From Rhynchopus euleeides (taxonomy: Eukaryota > Euglenozoa > Diplonemea > Diplonemida > Diplonemidae): a stretch of DNA of 64,000 nt. Position numbers and translations under genes: made by a program. The notes under the pieces were generated by a model, which was given only the letters and a program-made list of their open reading frames with translations, searched no databases and was not told the origin of the DNA. Positions 40,586 to 50,563 of the stretch are shown here, in pieces. The stretch is from positions 1 through 64,000 of the forward strand of contig OY723245.1 of NCBI GenBank assembly GCA_963210315.1. The letters are read 5' to 3'. Positions within the stretch are counted from its first letter, which is position 1; each line of letters opens with the position of its first letter.

Positions 40586-41695
40586 CTAGATAAGCTTCAT
40601 GGATGAGATGGTTGACCGCGCCTCCTGCAGATACTGCGCCACACGGTCCTTCTCGGGTGACTTTTGCTTGTCCCTGTCAGACGGGTTGCGCACCGCGTAG
40701 ATGTCGTGAATAACTGAGGCCGGCGCACTCTCCCAAACAGGCTCGTTGAGGCCCGCCCCCTTCTCGATGGGGGGGAGCCCCTTCTCCGCCCGTCGGATGT
40801 TCTGCTCGATCACACTCGCCCTGAATGGAATCGTGCCGTCGTCGTAGACAAACCGCATGATGGGTTTGAAGTTTTTCTCCGACGGATTAGTGTACCGCTT
40901 GATCAGCCCAGCCCACTTCCCCACGACGCCCCCCTCCAGCATCTTCTGGTATTTGGAACGTTGCGACTCGTCGAGGACCAGCTTCCAGCAAACAAGCCAG
41001 AGCTCCTCAGATTTTTCCTGCGCGCAGTGGATGTGGGTGATACAGAAATTCTCTCGGCTGCGCTCGAAGGGCAGCGGGGCCTGTATGAGCGCCACCTCGA
41101 GACCGTCCCACATTTTCTGAACGGAGCGCGCGAGATGCGGGCTCAGGTCATACTCGGGGATCTTCTGCAGCCTGCGTTCCCTCTCCTTCAGCACGTTCTC
41201 AAGGCGTAGGTGCTTCGGGGGCACCATCCATTGCATCTGCGGAGGGAGGTCTGTGCGCTCCTGAGTGGCCACGTATCGTCGCGAATGGGTTGTGGCGCGG
41301 ATCTCTGACGAATTCTCCTCCTTCCACAGCCGGAGCCCTTTCTGGCCAGCGACGTCGTGGACATCTTTGGCAACGTTGAAGGCTGTCCCCTGCTGCTTGC
41401 CAAAGTCCTCCGTCTTGTAAGAGTCGAACCCCACATCCCGGAATTGGCCATCCTCATGCGTACGGGAAGCACCCCATCCCTGCTGTTCAAGCATGCGGCC
41501 TTGCTTTTGTTGCATGCGTCCCAGAAACGCCGTGGCTGACCCGATGTGCGACTTCTTCGCCATCCCAGGGATGATGTCGGAGACATTCGCCGAGTCCTTC
41601 CCCTTTGTGCCCTGGGACTCGACATCGGGTGTGTTCACAAGGTTCACCGACTTCTGCCTGGCAGCAATCTTGCCCAGCGGCACGGTTCTTCGCAT
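40586..41695 (-). CDS. Possible mitochondrial RbfA-like ribosome assembly factor (369 aa)
   Basis: ATG 41695 (MRRTVPLGKIAARQKSVN) begins with a basic, Ser/Thr-containing segment that could be a mitochondrial targeting peptide. The second half has the layout of ribosome-binding factor A, a KH-like small-subunit assembly factor: a helix, beta strands around FCITHIHCA and ELWLVCWKL, and the diagnostic-looking PIMRFVYDDGTIPFRASVIEQ, comparable to the PELRFxxDxS end of RbfA. The N-terminal ~180 residues and C-terminal ~60 have no recognised domain, which is common in divergent euglenozoan mitochondrial proteins. The assignment rests on short motifs and needs profile confirmation; otherwise hypothetical. 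Confidence 0.55.
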   Translation of the reverse strand: MRRTVPLGKIAARQKSVNLVNTPDVESQGTKGKDSANVSDIIPGMAKKSHIGSATAFLGRMQQKQGRMLEQQGWGASRTHEDGQFRDVGFDSYKTEDFGKQQGTAFNVAKDVHDVAGQKGLRLWKEENSSEIRATTHSRRYVATQERTDLPPQMQWMVPPKHLRLENVLKERERRLQKIPEYDLSPHLARSVQKMWDGLEVALIQAPLPFERSRENFCITHIHCAQEKSEELWLVCWKLVLDESQRSKYQKMLEGGVVGKWAGLIKRYTNPSEKNFKPIMRFVYDDGTIPFRASVIEQNIRRAEKGLPPIEKGAGLNEPVWESAPASVIHDIYAVRNPSDRDKQKSPEKDRVAQYLQEARSTISSMKLI

Positions 41696-41822
41696 TGTGT
41701 GACGACCTGCCAACCTGCTGGAGGGTGTGCTGTGGGGACATGGCACAACACAGCACGAAGCGCGCCACAATCACAAGGCGGGGTGGGTTGGAGCGGGGGC
41801 AGGGTGTGGAGCGGACGTGGAA

Positions 41823-42725
41823 CTACGCAGCTGTGGAAGCAAATGGCCTCCGCTGAAGCGGCTCCTCCTGGAAGAACTCAGACTTCAGCGCTACGTCAGC
41901 CGACAGCCTCTTGCGCGGGTCAGGCTCCAGAAGCCCAGCCACGAGGCGGATCAGGGCAGGAGGTGCCGAGTGCATCACTTTGGCCAGAGCAGACGCTGGG
42001 TCAGGGTCAGCCGGGGGAGACTTGAAAGCGATGAAGCGTGGCAGACACTCTGCCCCCTCCCACTGCAGGCTGACGAGGCTGGCGATGCTGCGCAGGGCAT
42101 CGAGCTCTGAAGCAGGGCTGAACAGAGGGGATCGGTTCCAGGTCTCCACCGCGCAGCACCCAACACTCCAGCAATCAATCACAGGCGAGTAGAAATAGGC
42201 GCCGAAGAAGAGCTCCGGTGCCCTGTAGGGGTACGTCACGACCTCTGGCGTGTCGCAGCTGCGCTCGCTCTCTCCGAAAGGCTTTGCAAGCCCGAAGTCT
42301 GCCAGCTTCAGCACGCCGTCGGCAGACACGAGGATGTTATCGGGTTTGATGTCGCGGTGCATGATAAAGTGGTTGTGCAGCGCTGACACACCGGACAACA
42401 TCATGTGCACGATGCCTTTCACTGTCGCTGTGTCAAGGTGCTCGCGGGGATCAGCAATGAGTGCCGCCAATGACCCGCGCTCCACAAGCTCGTATGCCAC
42501 ATTCACCTGGCCCCCGCTGGCATACACTTGAATGAGCTCGACGACGTTCTCATGCTTGAGCTCCTGCAGCAGTTTCACCTCACGGATCAAACCCAGCGGC
42601 ACCTCATTCTCGTAGAAGAGCGGCTTCTTGATGGCAACCTGCTTCCCCGTCTTGGTGTCCAGACCTTTCACGACGACACCATGGCTCCCCTGGGCGAGGG
42701 TTTCAAGCTCACGGAAGCGCAACAT
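41823..42725 (-). CDS. CDK7-like protein kinase (300 aa)
   Basis: ATG 42725 starts a minimal kinase domain. Visible elements: glycine loop AQGSHGVV (11-18, with Ala in place of the first Gly), VAIKK Lys33, a PSTAIRE-position helix (LGLIREVKLLQEL), catalytic MHRDIKPDN (Asp125), LADFGLA (Asp143), the activation segment with Thr159 in DTPEVVTYPYRAPELFFGA, and WSVGC. RAPELFFGA and the downstream CLPRFIAFKSPPADP parallel CDK7 (CDK-activating kinase, TFIIH). CDK7 normally phosphorylates CDK T-loops and the RNA polymerase II CTD. All catalytic residues are present, so it should be active. Other CDK families cannot be excluded. Only 127 bases separate it from the RbfA-like start. Confidence 0.85.
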   Translation of the reverse strand: MLRFRELETLAQGSHGVVVKGLDTKTGKQVAIKKPLFYENEVPLGLIREVKLLQELKHENVVELIQVYASGGQVNVAYELVERGSLAALIADPREHLDTATVKGIVHMMLSGVSALHNHFIMHRDIKPDNILVSADGVLKLADFGLAKPFGESERSCDTPEVVTYPYRAPELFFGAYFYSPVIDCWSVGCCAVETWNRSPLFSPASELDALRSIASLVSLQWEGAECLPRFIAFKSPPADPDPASALAKVMHSAPPALIRLVAGLLEPDPRKRLSADVALKSEFFQEEPLQRRPFASTAA

Positions 42726-43527
42726 TCAAACCCCTTCCATGTGGTGGGGTAGCGTTAGGGGCCTGGGTGGGAGCGGCCGCCTGATGATGGGAGATGGGTT
42801 CTGGCAAATTGAATAACACCCCCCCCCCCCCCACTCGGACAATGTGGGAGAATCGCCCGAAGATTTGTCGGGTTTGAGGCGTGATTGTCACCGAACGAGG
42901 CTGTTCTCGCCCATGTTTGGACTTCAGCTTCGCACCTCGGCTCAGTTTGTCACGTCAGTCACAGCAATTGCCAACGCCTCTGTTGTGTTGAACACTGACA
43001 AACCTAGGTCTGGTTTGTCCCAAGGGACCTCCACCACTCCTATTGGTGTCAGATGATGGCTGTGTCGTTGGGGTGCACGTCACATGTCGCACGCTGGATA
43101 CAGTGACGTCTCGCCGAACGATGCGAACATATCCTGCGCTTGGTCAGGATGTCGGGACCGGGGTGGTTCTCGGGAAAGGACAAGGGTGCCTATTTGGGGG
43201 TAGGGGATCAGCACAACGAGACGTTCATTGTTATTGCAGGGGGCGCGGGCTGGGGCTCTCTGGTGCTCTGCACAGTACAACGAGTTGGGGGCGGGGGTGC
43301 GCAGCGTGGCATACTCACACTGCGGGTTCTGCGTTCCCGCTGACGGGCCGTGTCTTAAGTCTTTAGGGATCTCCGATTCTACAAGAAGTAATTTACACAG
43401 ATACGCTCCTCTAGTGCACAGGGCAACCAAAAGCGGTTGATCCGGAGGCAAGTAGACGGCAGGTCTTGGTGCACGACCTTTCATTCTCAGTTTCGTTCAA
43501 AAGTCGGGGCAAGGCAGTCAACTGGTA
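42726..43527. other. Intergenic, 802 bases
   Basis: No gene supported. It includes a run of 14 C at 42819-42832. The remainder shows no repeat shared with the rest of the window that I could find. Confidence 0.5.
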
Positions 43528-44787
43528 TCACGTCGAGGGGCGTCCATTCGATTGTGTACTGCACTCATGCAGGAGCTGCAGGAAGCGCGTAGTTTCTGTC
43601 GACTCAAACGGTTTGCTGCGCCCATCGCGCATCTTCTCTGTTGCGTCGTCAACAGCACGCATGACAGCGTCGCTGAACTCCTTATGCGCCGCGGTCTTTA
43701 TCGTTGTTTCGCCCCCACCTGCGCGCAGCATGCTGTTCATTCGCATCCGCAGAATGAGCTGCTCCCGTTGGAGGTCTTTGAGCCTGTACCGGAGTTCCTG
43801 CACGTCTTCGTCAGACTCGCTTTCTTCGCTCTCGGCATCCTTCCGGGTGCGGTATGACGAAGAGCGCTTCAGAATGGCTGTACTCTGCTCCGTCATTGAC
43901 GCGTGCCTCGATATCTTTCGGGATAGCACACCCATGCCCAGACGGTTCGTGTCCATCACATCGCCAGCTTTGCTGAGCAGAGTCTCGTGCCACAGCTCGA
44001 ACTTCCACAGGGCACGGCCGTCCCCTGTTTTTGCCAAGAAGGGAAACGGCTGCCCGCTGAGGTAGTGGCTCATGTCGAGATCACGCCCCAAGGGGAGCTT
44101 GGCTTTGAAGTCGAGGAACATCATCTTGTCAGAGTGGAACCCGAAGGTGTAAGTGTTCGCCGGGTCGAAGATGTGTTCTCGTCGGCACGCCTCGCTCTTT
44201 AGCGCAGTGCGGCGTGCCTTTTTGTCCGGCCAGTATCCGATCTCAGGTGGCTCGCCGCCCATAATCTCGGGCGGCTTCTCACCAGGGGTAGTCACAGTGA
44301 AGGTGTCAGCAGACGCTGCCAGGAAGTTGCGCACGTACGGATGTGGTCCGGTGATGTTGCTTTCTAAACCCGGCTGGACGTATTTGCATGCGGTGAGGCA
44401 TGCTTGGAGGGCTGGCTTTGCGAACCAATTCACCTGCAGGGGGCGGTGGCACTCGAAGCCATTCTTCACATCTGCGAAGGTGAGACGCTGCTTGAACTTC
44501 CCCTGCACGACGAACGCCATCAGCCGCTTCTTGCCGTGGTACTGATTACCTGTTGCCCACGGGTCATTTGCAGCCCCCTGCACATTTCGAACACGAAACA
44601 GCGCTTCTCCAACAAACAGCTCCGACTCAAACGCCGTCGGGCGACTGAAGTTCAGCGGCAGGTTGACGCCACCCTCGCAGATCACGGGCACCTCAGGAGC
44701 GACGCGGAAGAGCAAAGGCCTGTGGCCCCACGCGCTCAGAGGAGGCAGCCCCCTGTGGTGGGGGCGGTACTCCTGCGCCTCAGGCAT
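43528..44787 (-). CDS. DUF1769 (UPF0590) family protein (419 aa)
   Basis: ATG 44787 (MPEAQEYRPHHRG) is 12 bases after CACCAACAG, a likely trans-splice site. Residues about 25-270 match the DUF1769 pattern: SELFVGEALFRVRN, MAFVVQGKFKQRLTFADVKNG, FECHRPLQ, YVQPGLESNI, then PHPYVRNFLAASADTFTV and the distal SHYLSGQPFPF/ALWKFELWHE. The C-terminal third is a Ser/Glu-rich segment and a coiled coil (VQELRYRLKDLQREQLILR). DUF1769 proteins occur in fungi, plants and protists; some are membrane-lipid associated, but no reaction is established. Single exon. Confidence 0.8.
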   Translation of the reverse strand: MPEAQEYRPHHRGLPPLSAWGHRPLLFRVAPEVPVICEGGVNLPLNFSRPTAFESELFVGEALFRVRNVQGAANDPWATGNQYHGKKRLMAFVVQGKFKQRLTFADVKNGFECHRPLQVNWFAKPALQACLTACKYVQPGLESNITGPHPYVRNFLAASADTFTVTTPGEKPPEIMGGEPPEIGYWPDKKARRTALKSEACRREHIFDPANTYTFGFHSDKMMFLDFKAKLPLGRDLDMSHYLSGQPFPFLAKTGDGRALWKFELWHETLLSKAGDVMDTNRLGMGVLSRKISRHASMTEQSTAILKRSSSYRTRKDAESEESESDEDVQELRYRLKDLQREQLILRMRMNSMLRAGGGETTIKTAAHKEFSDAVMRAVDDATEKMRDGRSKPFESTETTRFLQLLHECSTQSNGRPST

Positions 44788-44937
44788 GGCGGGAGCATCC
44801 TGTTGGTGGTGTGGTGAGGCAATGGCAAGGCTTTGCAACAGCAAGCGGGATGCAGTGGCAGGGTGTGGGGTGTGGGGGACATCCGCTAGACATGTTACTG
44901 CTCTATGACCGCAGCACCGACAGATGCATGCGGAGAT

Positions 44938-47877
44938 CTACCGTGGCTCGTCGCTCTCGGCTTCTACACGCGCTTTGCCCCTGAGAGGGTACATGCTTGT
45001 CTGGCGCGCAAGCTGCTTCTCAAGCTTCTGTATCACAGCTGCCTTCACTTGAAGGGCGAGGTTCAGCTCCCGGTTCTGGGTCGCAAGGCTCTCGGACTCT
45101 TTGACGCGACTCAGCTCGCTGGCGACCTCCTGCTCGGCCCTCAGCTCCTCCTCGCGCTTCAGGAACTCCGACTTCTTCTCTGCAGCAGTCAGCTGGTCTT
45201 TGGCGGCATGCAAGTTCTCCTCGGCACGTGCATGTTGCGTGCGCATCTCTGCAACCTCCTGCCGCATGACCCGCACTCTGTTGTCACTGTCGCTCGCGCG
45301 TTGGGCCGCCGCTGTGGCAGCCTGGCGCAGGTCGTCGCATTCGCTTGACAGCTTCTCACGCTGCGATTCCAATGAAGAGGCGATGCGCCGCTCGCTGAGG
45401 GCCTCCTGTCGCAGCATCGCTACTTGGGCTTCGAGTGAGTCGCGTTCGGTCTGAAGTGCTGCACGGCCATCCTTGGCGTCGTGCAGCGATTCTGTGAGTT
45501 GCTGGATCTTTGCCACGTATGTGTCTTGCAGCTCCTGGAGCCTTGCATCCGACTCTCTCGACCCCGCCTGGTGTGTTTCGAGGGTGCGGCGCAGGTCGAG
45601 CTCCTTCTCGTGGGCACACTCCGCCTCGCTGCGCAGCGCCTCCTCCCTGTCCTGCTGTGTCGCCACGTCGAGGCGCAGGCGCTCCACCTCGCCTGCCAGC
45701 GACACATTCTCCTGGCGCAGAAGCTCCGCCTCGCTGCGCAGCTGTGCATTGCTGAGGGAGGCTTCCGCCAGCTTGGTGATGTTCAGGTGTGCCGTCTGCT
45801 CCACGCCCTGCAGGCCCCGCAGCGTGCGTTGCAGTGAGTCGATGTCATCTTGGGCAGCGTCGAGCTCGGTGCGCTTGGCTGCCAGCTCACGTTCCTGCAA
45901 AACCTCCGCCTCCGCGAGGCGCTGCGCCTCGTCTTTGACTGCCTGCAGCTCGTTCAGCAGGCGGGACTTGTCTTTGACATACTCCTCGACAGCAGAGGCA
46001 TCAGGCTCAGCGCCACATTCGGTTGTGCGGCTTTCGGCATCCTCCAGACGGCGCATGAGGTCACGCGTGTGCTCCAGAGCACGGGATTCGCGTGCCTGGT
46101 GCTCGAGTTTGACTTCCTGCAGCTCGAGCTCAGCCTTCAGAGCACGGCGATCCACCCGGTCAAACTCCGTCTCGACTTGATACGACATTTCCCTTTCTGG
46201 CGAGTCGCATGTGTGAAGGATTGCCTGAAGCCTCTTCTCGTATGTGTCGGCTTTGGAGCAGTGCAGCTGGCTCATCTGCTTCCACAGCTCTAGCTGACGG
46301 GACAGCACGCCAGTGGTATCAGAGGGGTCGGGCGCCTCTGCTGACAGCTGCTCCGACAGCTGGCGGATGTGCTGCTGTGCTTCCTCCAGATGCCTCCGCA
46401 GCTGCTCAGCCTCATCGCGGCCTGCGTTCTTCCACTCGATGTGGGGGCGATGCGCTGCGCTCAGCTGCACCTCGACCGTCTCTGCGACTGTGTCGGAAAT
46501 AGTCTTCTCGATGTCCTCCAGCTGCTTCTGGCAGGCGTGCAGCTCCTGTCGCAGCACGTCCCTGCTCTGCTCTGTCCTGTCCAGCTCATCCTGTGACTGC
46601 TGCAGGGCTGCCGCCTGCATGTCGCAGCGTTGCTCCAGCTCCGACACCTTCAGCTGCAGGAGCCGCTTCCCTTCGCGCTGCCTCTGGAGCTGTTTCGAGG
46701 CAGAGGACTCCCGCTGCAGAGACACAGCCGCATCGCCTTCGATGTCACGGACGCGTTCCTGGAGCGACTCGCAGCGCCCTTCGGCTTCCATCAGTTTCTG
46801 CCGGCTTTCGAAGAGCTGCGACTTGCATTCTAGCAGCTCTGTCTCAAGGTTCCGGACGTGTGCCCTGCCATCCTCGCGCGAGCCGGAATCGGACCTCTGC
46901 GTCCGGGATTCGCTCAGTGCCTTTGAGGACATCGACGCAGAAGCCCTTGTGTCAGTGGGGGCCCAACGGCTTGGAGCTGGGGCCGGCAGGGGCACGCACT
47001 GAGGTGGGGACACAGGCGCATGCGCCGCGGACGTCGCAGCGTGGAGGTCTGAAGCAAAGCGAAGAACGTGCTCACCTGCGTCGTTCAGGAACAAGCTGCT
47101 GGTGGCAACGAAAATCGTGCTGCTACCCGGGGCAAACGCAGGGGGCTGGCAGGCGTGTAGGATGTGGGTGAGCTTGCTGTTGCGCGACGCAAGGCGCAAG
47201 GTGCCGGACGCTGCCTTCGGATCGCTCAGATTGCGCATCATGCCGGCCACCGCCGACGGGTGCTTGCGTGTGGCAGGCGTGAGCTGGTCCACCGCCTCGA
47301 AGAGCACCACCGTCAGCTTGGCGGCGCCGCCGTCGCGCATGACTGTGAAGGTGACGAACACAGTGCCCTGCTCCTCCGCCCGCCCAACAAAAGACATCAA
47401 CGAGGCACACATCTTGCGAGTCAGAGGTGTTCCGTGTGGGTGTGTGCGGGGTAGGAGGTCTGTAATCGCTTGCTCGCCGCGGATAAGTGTCGCTTGCACT
47501 TCAACGGTTCCTGCAGGTGCCTTCTCGACGTACGTCTTGCAGATGGAAGGCAGCGCAGCCTTCTCGTCGCCTGCAACCGCGTGGCGCCGCCCCGATGACC
47601 CCATGCCATAGTAGCACAACACAGAGTGCGACGACTGTGTGAAAGAAGCATGCACAAGCGGTTGCACTACAACAGAATCGAACTCAGCATTTCCTGTGTC
47701 GATTCCAAAGGCATGCCCAAACTGCAAAGACCGCCGCACCCCGCTCCGCGTGATGGCAAGGCCCCTCCCGAAGTCATCTACTTTGACATGCTCGTGTGTC
47801 GTCGCCTCGTCTCGGCAGAGACGCACCAACACATGCGATTCGTCACCTGTCGCTGCGGCCTGCTCATCTTGACTCAT
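44938..47877 (-). CDS. Kinesin-like protein with degenerate motor and long coiled coil (979 aa)
   Basis: ATG 47877 (MSQDEQAAATGDES) begins a single-exon gene. Residues about 13-290 align in order with a kinesin motor: VLVRLCR, FGHAFGIDT...FDSVVVQPLV, a P-loop position CYYGMGSSGRRHAV (87-100), a switch II position KLTVVLFEAVDQL, and SRNSKLTHIL. The P-loop lacks the GKT/S that binds ATP phosphates (G-R-R instead), and the switch II DLAGSE is replaced by FEAVDQ. The protein is therefore unlikely to hydrolyse ATP and may act as a pseudo-motor. Residues about 360-960 are almost uninterrupted coiled coil. The C-terminus is basic. It may bind microtubules passively or scaffold other kinesins. Confidence 0.82.
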   Translation of the reverse strand: MSQDEQAAATGDESHVLVRLCRDEATTHEHVKVDDFGRGLAITRSGVRRSLQFGHAFGIDTGNAEFDSVVVQPLVHASFTQSSHSVLCYYGMGSSGRRHAVAGDEKAALPSICKTYVEKAPAGTVEVQATLIRGEQAITDLLPRTHPHGTPLTRKMCASLMSFVGRAEEQGTVFVTFTVMRDGGAAKLTVVLFEAVDQLTPATRKHPSAVAGMMRNLSDPKAASGTLRLASRNSKLTHILHACQPPAFAPGSSTIFVATSSLFLNDAGEHVLRFASDLHAATSAAHAPVSPPQCVPLPAPAPSRWAPTDTRASASMSSKALSESRTQRSDSGSREDGRAHVRNLETELLECKSQLFESRQKLMEAEGRCESLQERVRDIEGDAAVSLQRESSASKQLQRQREGKRLLQLKVSELEQRCDMQAAALQQSQDELDRTEQSRDVLRQELHACQKQLEDIEKTISDTVAETVEVQLSAAHRPHIEWKNAGRDEAEQLRRHLEEAQQHIRQLSEQLSAEAPDPSDTTGVLSRQLELWKQMSQLHCSKADTYEKRLQAILHTCDSPEREMSYQVETEFDRVDRRALKAELELQEVKLEHQARESRALEHTRDLMRRLEDAESRTTECGAEPDASAVEEYVKDKSRLLNELQAVKDEAQRLAEAEVLQERELAAKRTELDAAQDDIDSLQRTLRGLQGVEQTAHLNITKLAEASLSNAQLRSEAELLRQENVSLAGEVERLRLDVATQQDREEALRSEAECAHEKELDLRRTLETHQAGSRESDARLQELQDTYVAKIQQLTESLHDAKDGRAALQTERDSLEAQVAMLRQEALSERRIASSLESQREKLSSECDDLRQAATAAAQRASDSDNRVRVMRQEVAEMRTQHARAEENLHAAKDQLTAAEKKSEFLKREEELRAEQEVASELSRVKESESLATQNRELNLALQVKAAVIQKLEKQLARQTSMYPLRGKARVEAESDEPR

Positions 47878-48020
47878 GACGGGATTCCTGATGAGGCTGT
47901 GATGTGACAAGGGTGCAGGGCAGGCAAGTGTTGGAAGTAGACGAGAGGGTGATGGGTCGAGGGTGGGGTGTGTGGGATGTGGTCTAGCTGCGACACAACA
48001 GTTGCATCTAACTCTATGAG

Positions 48021-50563
48021 CTACGGAAGGGCAAGGGAACAATGCTCATGCGGTTCGAAAGTTGAAGAAGTTACGGCAACGAGCGAAGAAGACGGGACGA
48101 CGAGAAGGGTCGAGGGGTACGGCCGCAGCTTGCCCCACTGTTCACGGAGGGAATCCCTCTGGTCGTAAGCCCGCTGCTCGTGCCACGGCCAGTCCGTCAC
48201 CCAGCCTTGGAGCTCCTCAGGGTTCAGCACTCGCACGAAACGCAGCTTGTCATCCGACAACAGCTTCTGCAGGTCGCCCTTGGTGTAAGTGGCACTGAGC
48301 TGCAGCGGCTGCAGGGAGTCTTTCGACAGCTCGACACTGCTGAGGGTGAGGTAATACTTGGTCCATCCTCCGTGATTCCGATCAGCCCTGTCGGTCATGA
48401 ACAGTGCGCCTTGTGTCATGAAGTGTTCGTCAGTGGGCGTCGAACCGCCCCACCTCACCTTCGACAGGTCGAGCTTGCCTGGCTGCACGCGCTGGGGCGG
48501 GGGCGCCTGGTGTGGCTCCCAGGGCCGATCACTGCATTCTGAGCTGACAGGCACAGATAACTCGTGTACGTACGTGCTCCGTGGTGTGGGCTCCCGGGAC
48601 GACTCGGCGCTTGTCATGGGGGTGGAACGTGGTGAGGTCCGCAACGTTGACATGCTGTGCGTACTGTTCAGAGGTGTGGGCGCCCTGCTCGATGTGCCAG
48701 TGCCAGGCGGGACAACAAGATGCCCTGCGGTCGACACGGAGCGTCCGTCTGTCATGCGGGAACCCAAGGACTGAGAGCTTGGGTGGGAATCAACATGTTC
48801 GGCAGCAGCCCGCCGCTCGCGCATGTTTTGCAGGCGTTGCTTCGCTTGTGACAATCGGGAGGACGGCTCTGAGAGAGCATCAGCACTCACGTACGATCTG
48901 TCATCACTCATGCGCCGTGACCGCTCCGCCTCCTCCATCCAGTCCCGCTTCTCGCCCAGCAGCTGACGCTTCTCCTCCAGGGCCCTGCGGCGCTCTTCAT
49001 CCCAGAGCAGCCGCTCTTCCCGCCACAGGTCGCGCTCCCGCTGCCAGCTGCCTCGGTCGGCCTCCCAGGACAGCCGCTCGCGCGCCAGCTTGTGTGCCGT
49101 GGCCTCTGCCTGCTCGGCACGCATCACTGCGCTGCGGCACTCCCCCTGCAGCGCATGCACACACTCCCGCATCCCAGCCACCTCGCGCAGAGCAGCGGAG
49201 GCAGTCGCGTCGTTGCTGGGCCCTGGGCGCAGCATCAGCAGAGCCACCACTGCACTGCACTCCGCTTGCTGCAAGGCAAGGCGGCAACTCAGCTCCTCCT
49301 GCTGGCAGTCGCCCACTGCGGCTGCTGCCTGCAAGGCTGTGGCGTGTGCCTCGTGTGCATGTGCAGCACCGACACTGCCCACAACCTGCATCTGAAGCGC
49401 TGCGCGTTCTGCCTCCCACTTCTCCTTGTCTGTGTCGTAGACCCTCATCAGCGACTGGAAGTCGTCCTGTGCGAGAGCGGTGCGGGTGGCAAGAAGGTGG
49501 CCACATACGTCCTTCTGCTGCAGCAGGCGGCGCAGCGGCTCCACGTCACCCACTGGCACCGTCTCGCCGAACGACCCCTGTGGCGTAAGTGGGGTTCAAT
49601 AGAAGTGGCTGTGAGCGGGTCTTGACATGACTTTTCCACACACCCACACTCACATGTACGAACACCGCGTGAAGGAGCCGTTCACGCCAACCACCCCTAA
49701 CCGAACAATATCACCACAACCCAATGATCACACCACCTGCAGGTACCAAAAGGAGATGTGGGATGCAGGCTCCCGCAGGATCCCATCCGGGACTGCGACC
49801 CGGAGCGGTCCTACACATGAGGGTCCGTTTCTTCACAGAACAAATACATGGAGCCACGGCTCCGTCTGCATACCCTGTCGCTGCCGGAGGCATGGTGATC
49901 CGATTCATCCCGCAGCTGGCGGCGCAGCGCTTCCCGCCGGCACACCGCCAGCTCGTCTTCCTGAATCGCAAGCCTGCTGCGCAGAGTAGCGAGACAGTCG
50001 TCGCGGTCGCTGAGCTGTCGGCGCAGGTCGTCAACTTCGATGTGCACATCCCGATGCCCTGCGGCGGGTGTGAAGGAAGGCTCCAGGGAACGCTGCACCG
50101 GGTGCGTCCCCCGCTGTGTCGACTCTGACGAGACGTCATCCTCCTCCAGCAGCAGAGGCGCACCTCGCTGCACCACCGGCAGGCACCCTGCAGGGGACCC
50201 GCTGTCGCACTGCAGCGCCTCCTGCTGCAGCCTCGAGGGCAGTGGTGTCGCCACGCCTGCCACCGGCACGAGCTTACTCATGCGCGGGCGGGGCGGAGAT
50301 GCGGTCTGTGGGTCTGCGTGCATGGCGCTGAGGTCGCTGTTGGGTATTGTCGCAGGTGGCGAGGCGATCAGGTTGAAGTAGTTCACGACCTGCGGCGACA
50401 GGGGACGTGGTGACGCAGGTGGGATGCCCAGCGGCGAAGAGAGGACCTTCGCGACATGGGCATGCTCATTACGAACAGTGTACGCTTGGGTGCAGAGCGA
50501 CACCTCGTAGCCTCGCTTGCTAAGGTTCGACGGGTCGAACACCGTCTCAACGTCGTGCCACAT
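48021..50563 (-). CDS. Coiled-coil/low-complexity protein (748 aa, two exons)
   Basis: ATG 50563 (MWHDVETVFDPSN) is chosen over a non-ATG codon just upstream. One intron, 49578-49873 (296 nt, GTATGC...CCACAG), joins ...HASGSDR to GSFGETVPVGDVEPL in frame. Exon 1 has a short globular start, a Pro/Ser-rich stretch and a coiled coil (DDLRRQLSDRDDCLATLR). Exon 2 continues with Trp/Arg/Glu-rich coiled coil (WQRERDLWREERLLWDEERR), a Ser/Thr/Pro-rich linker, and a C-terminal globular region containing WTKYYLTLSSVELSK that could be PH-like. The coiled coil and neighbours suggest a cytoskeletal scaffold. No family is assigned. The longer intron might hide a small exon, but none is needed to keep frame. 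Confidence 0.72.
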
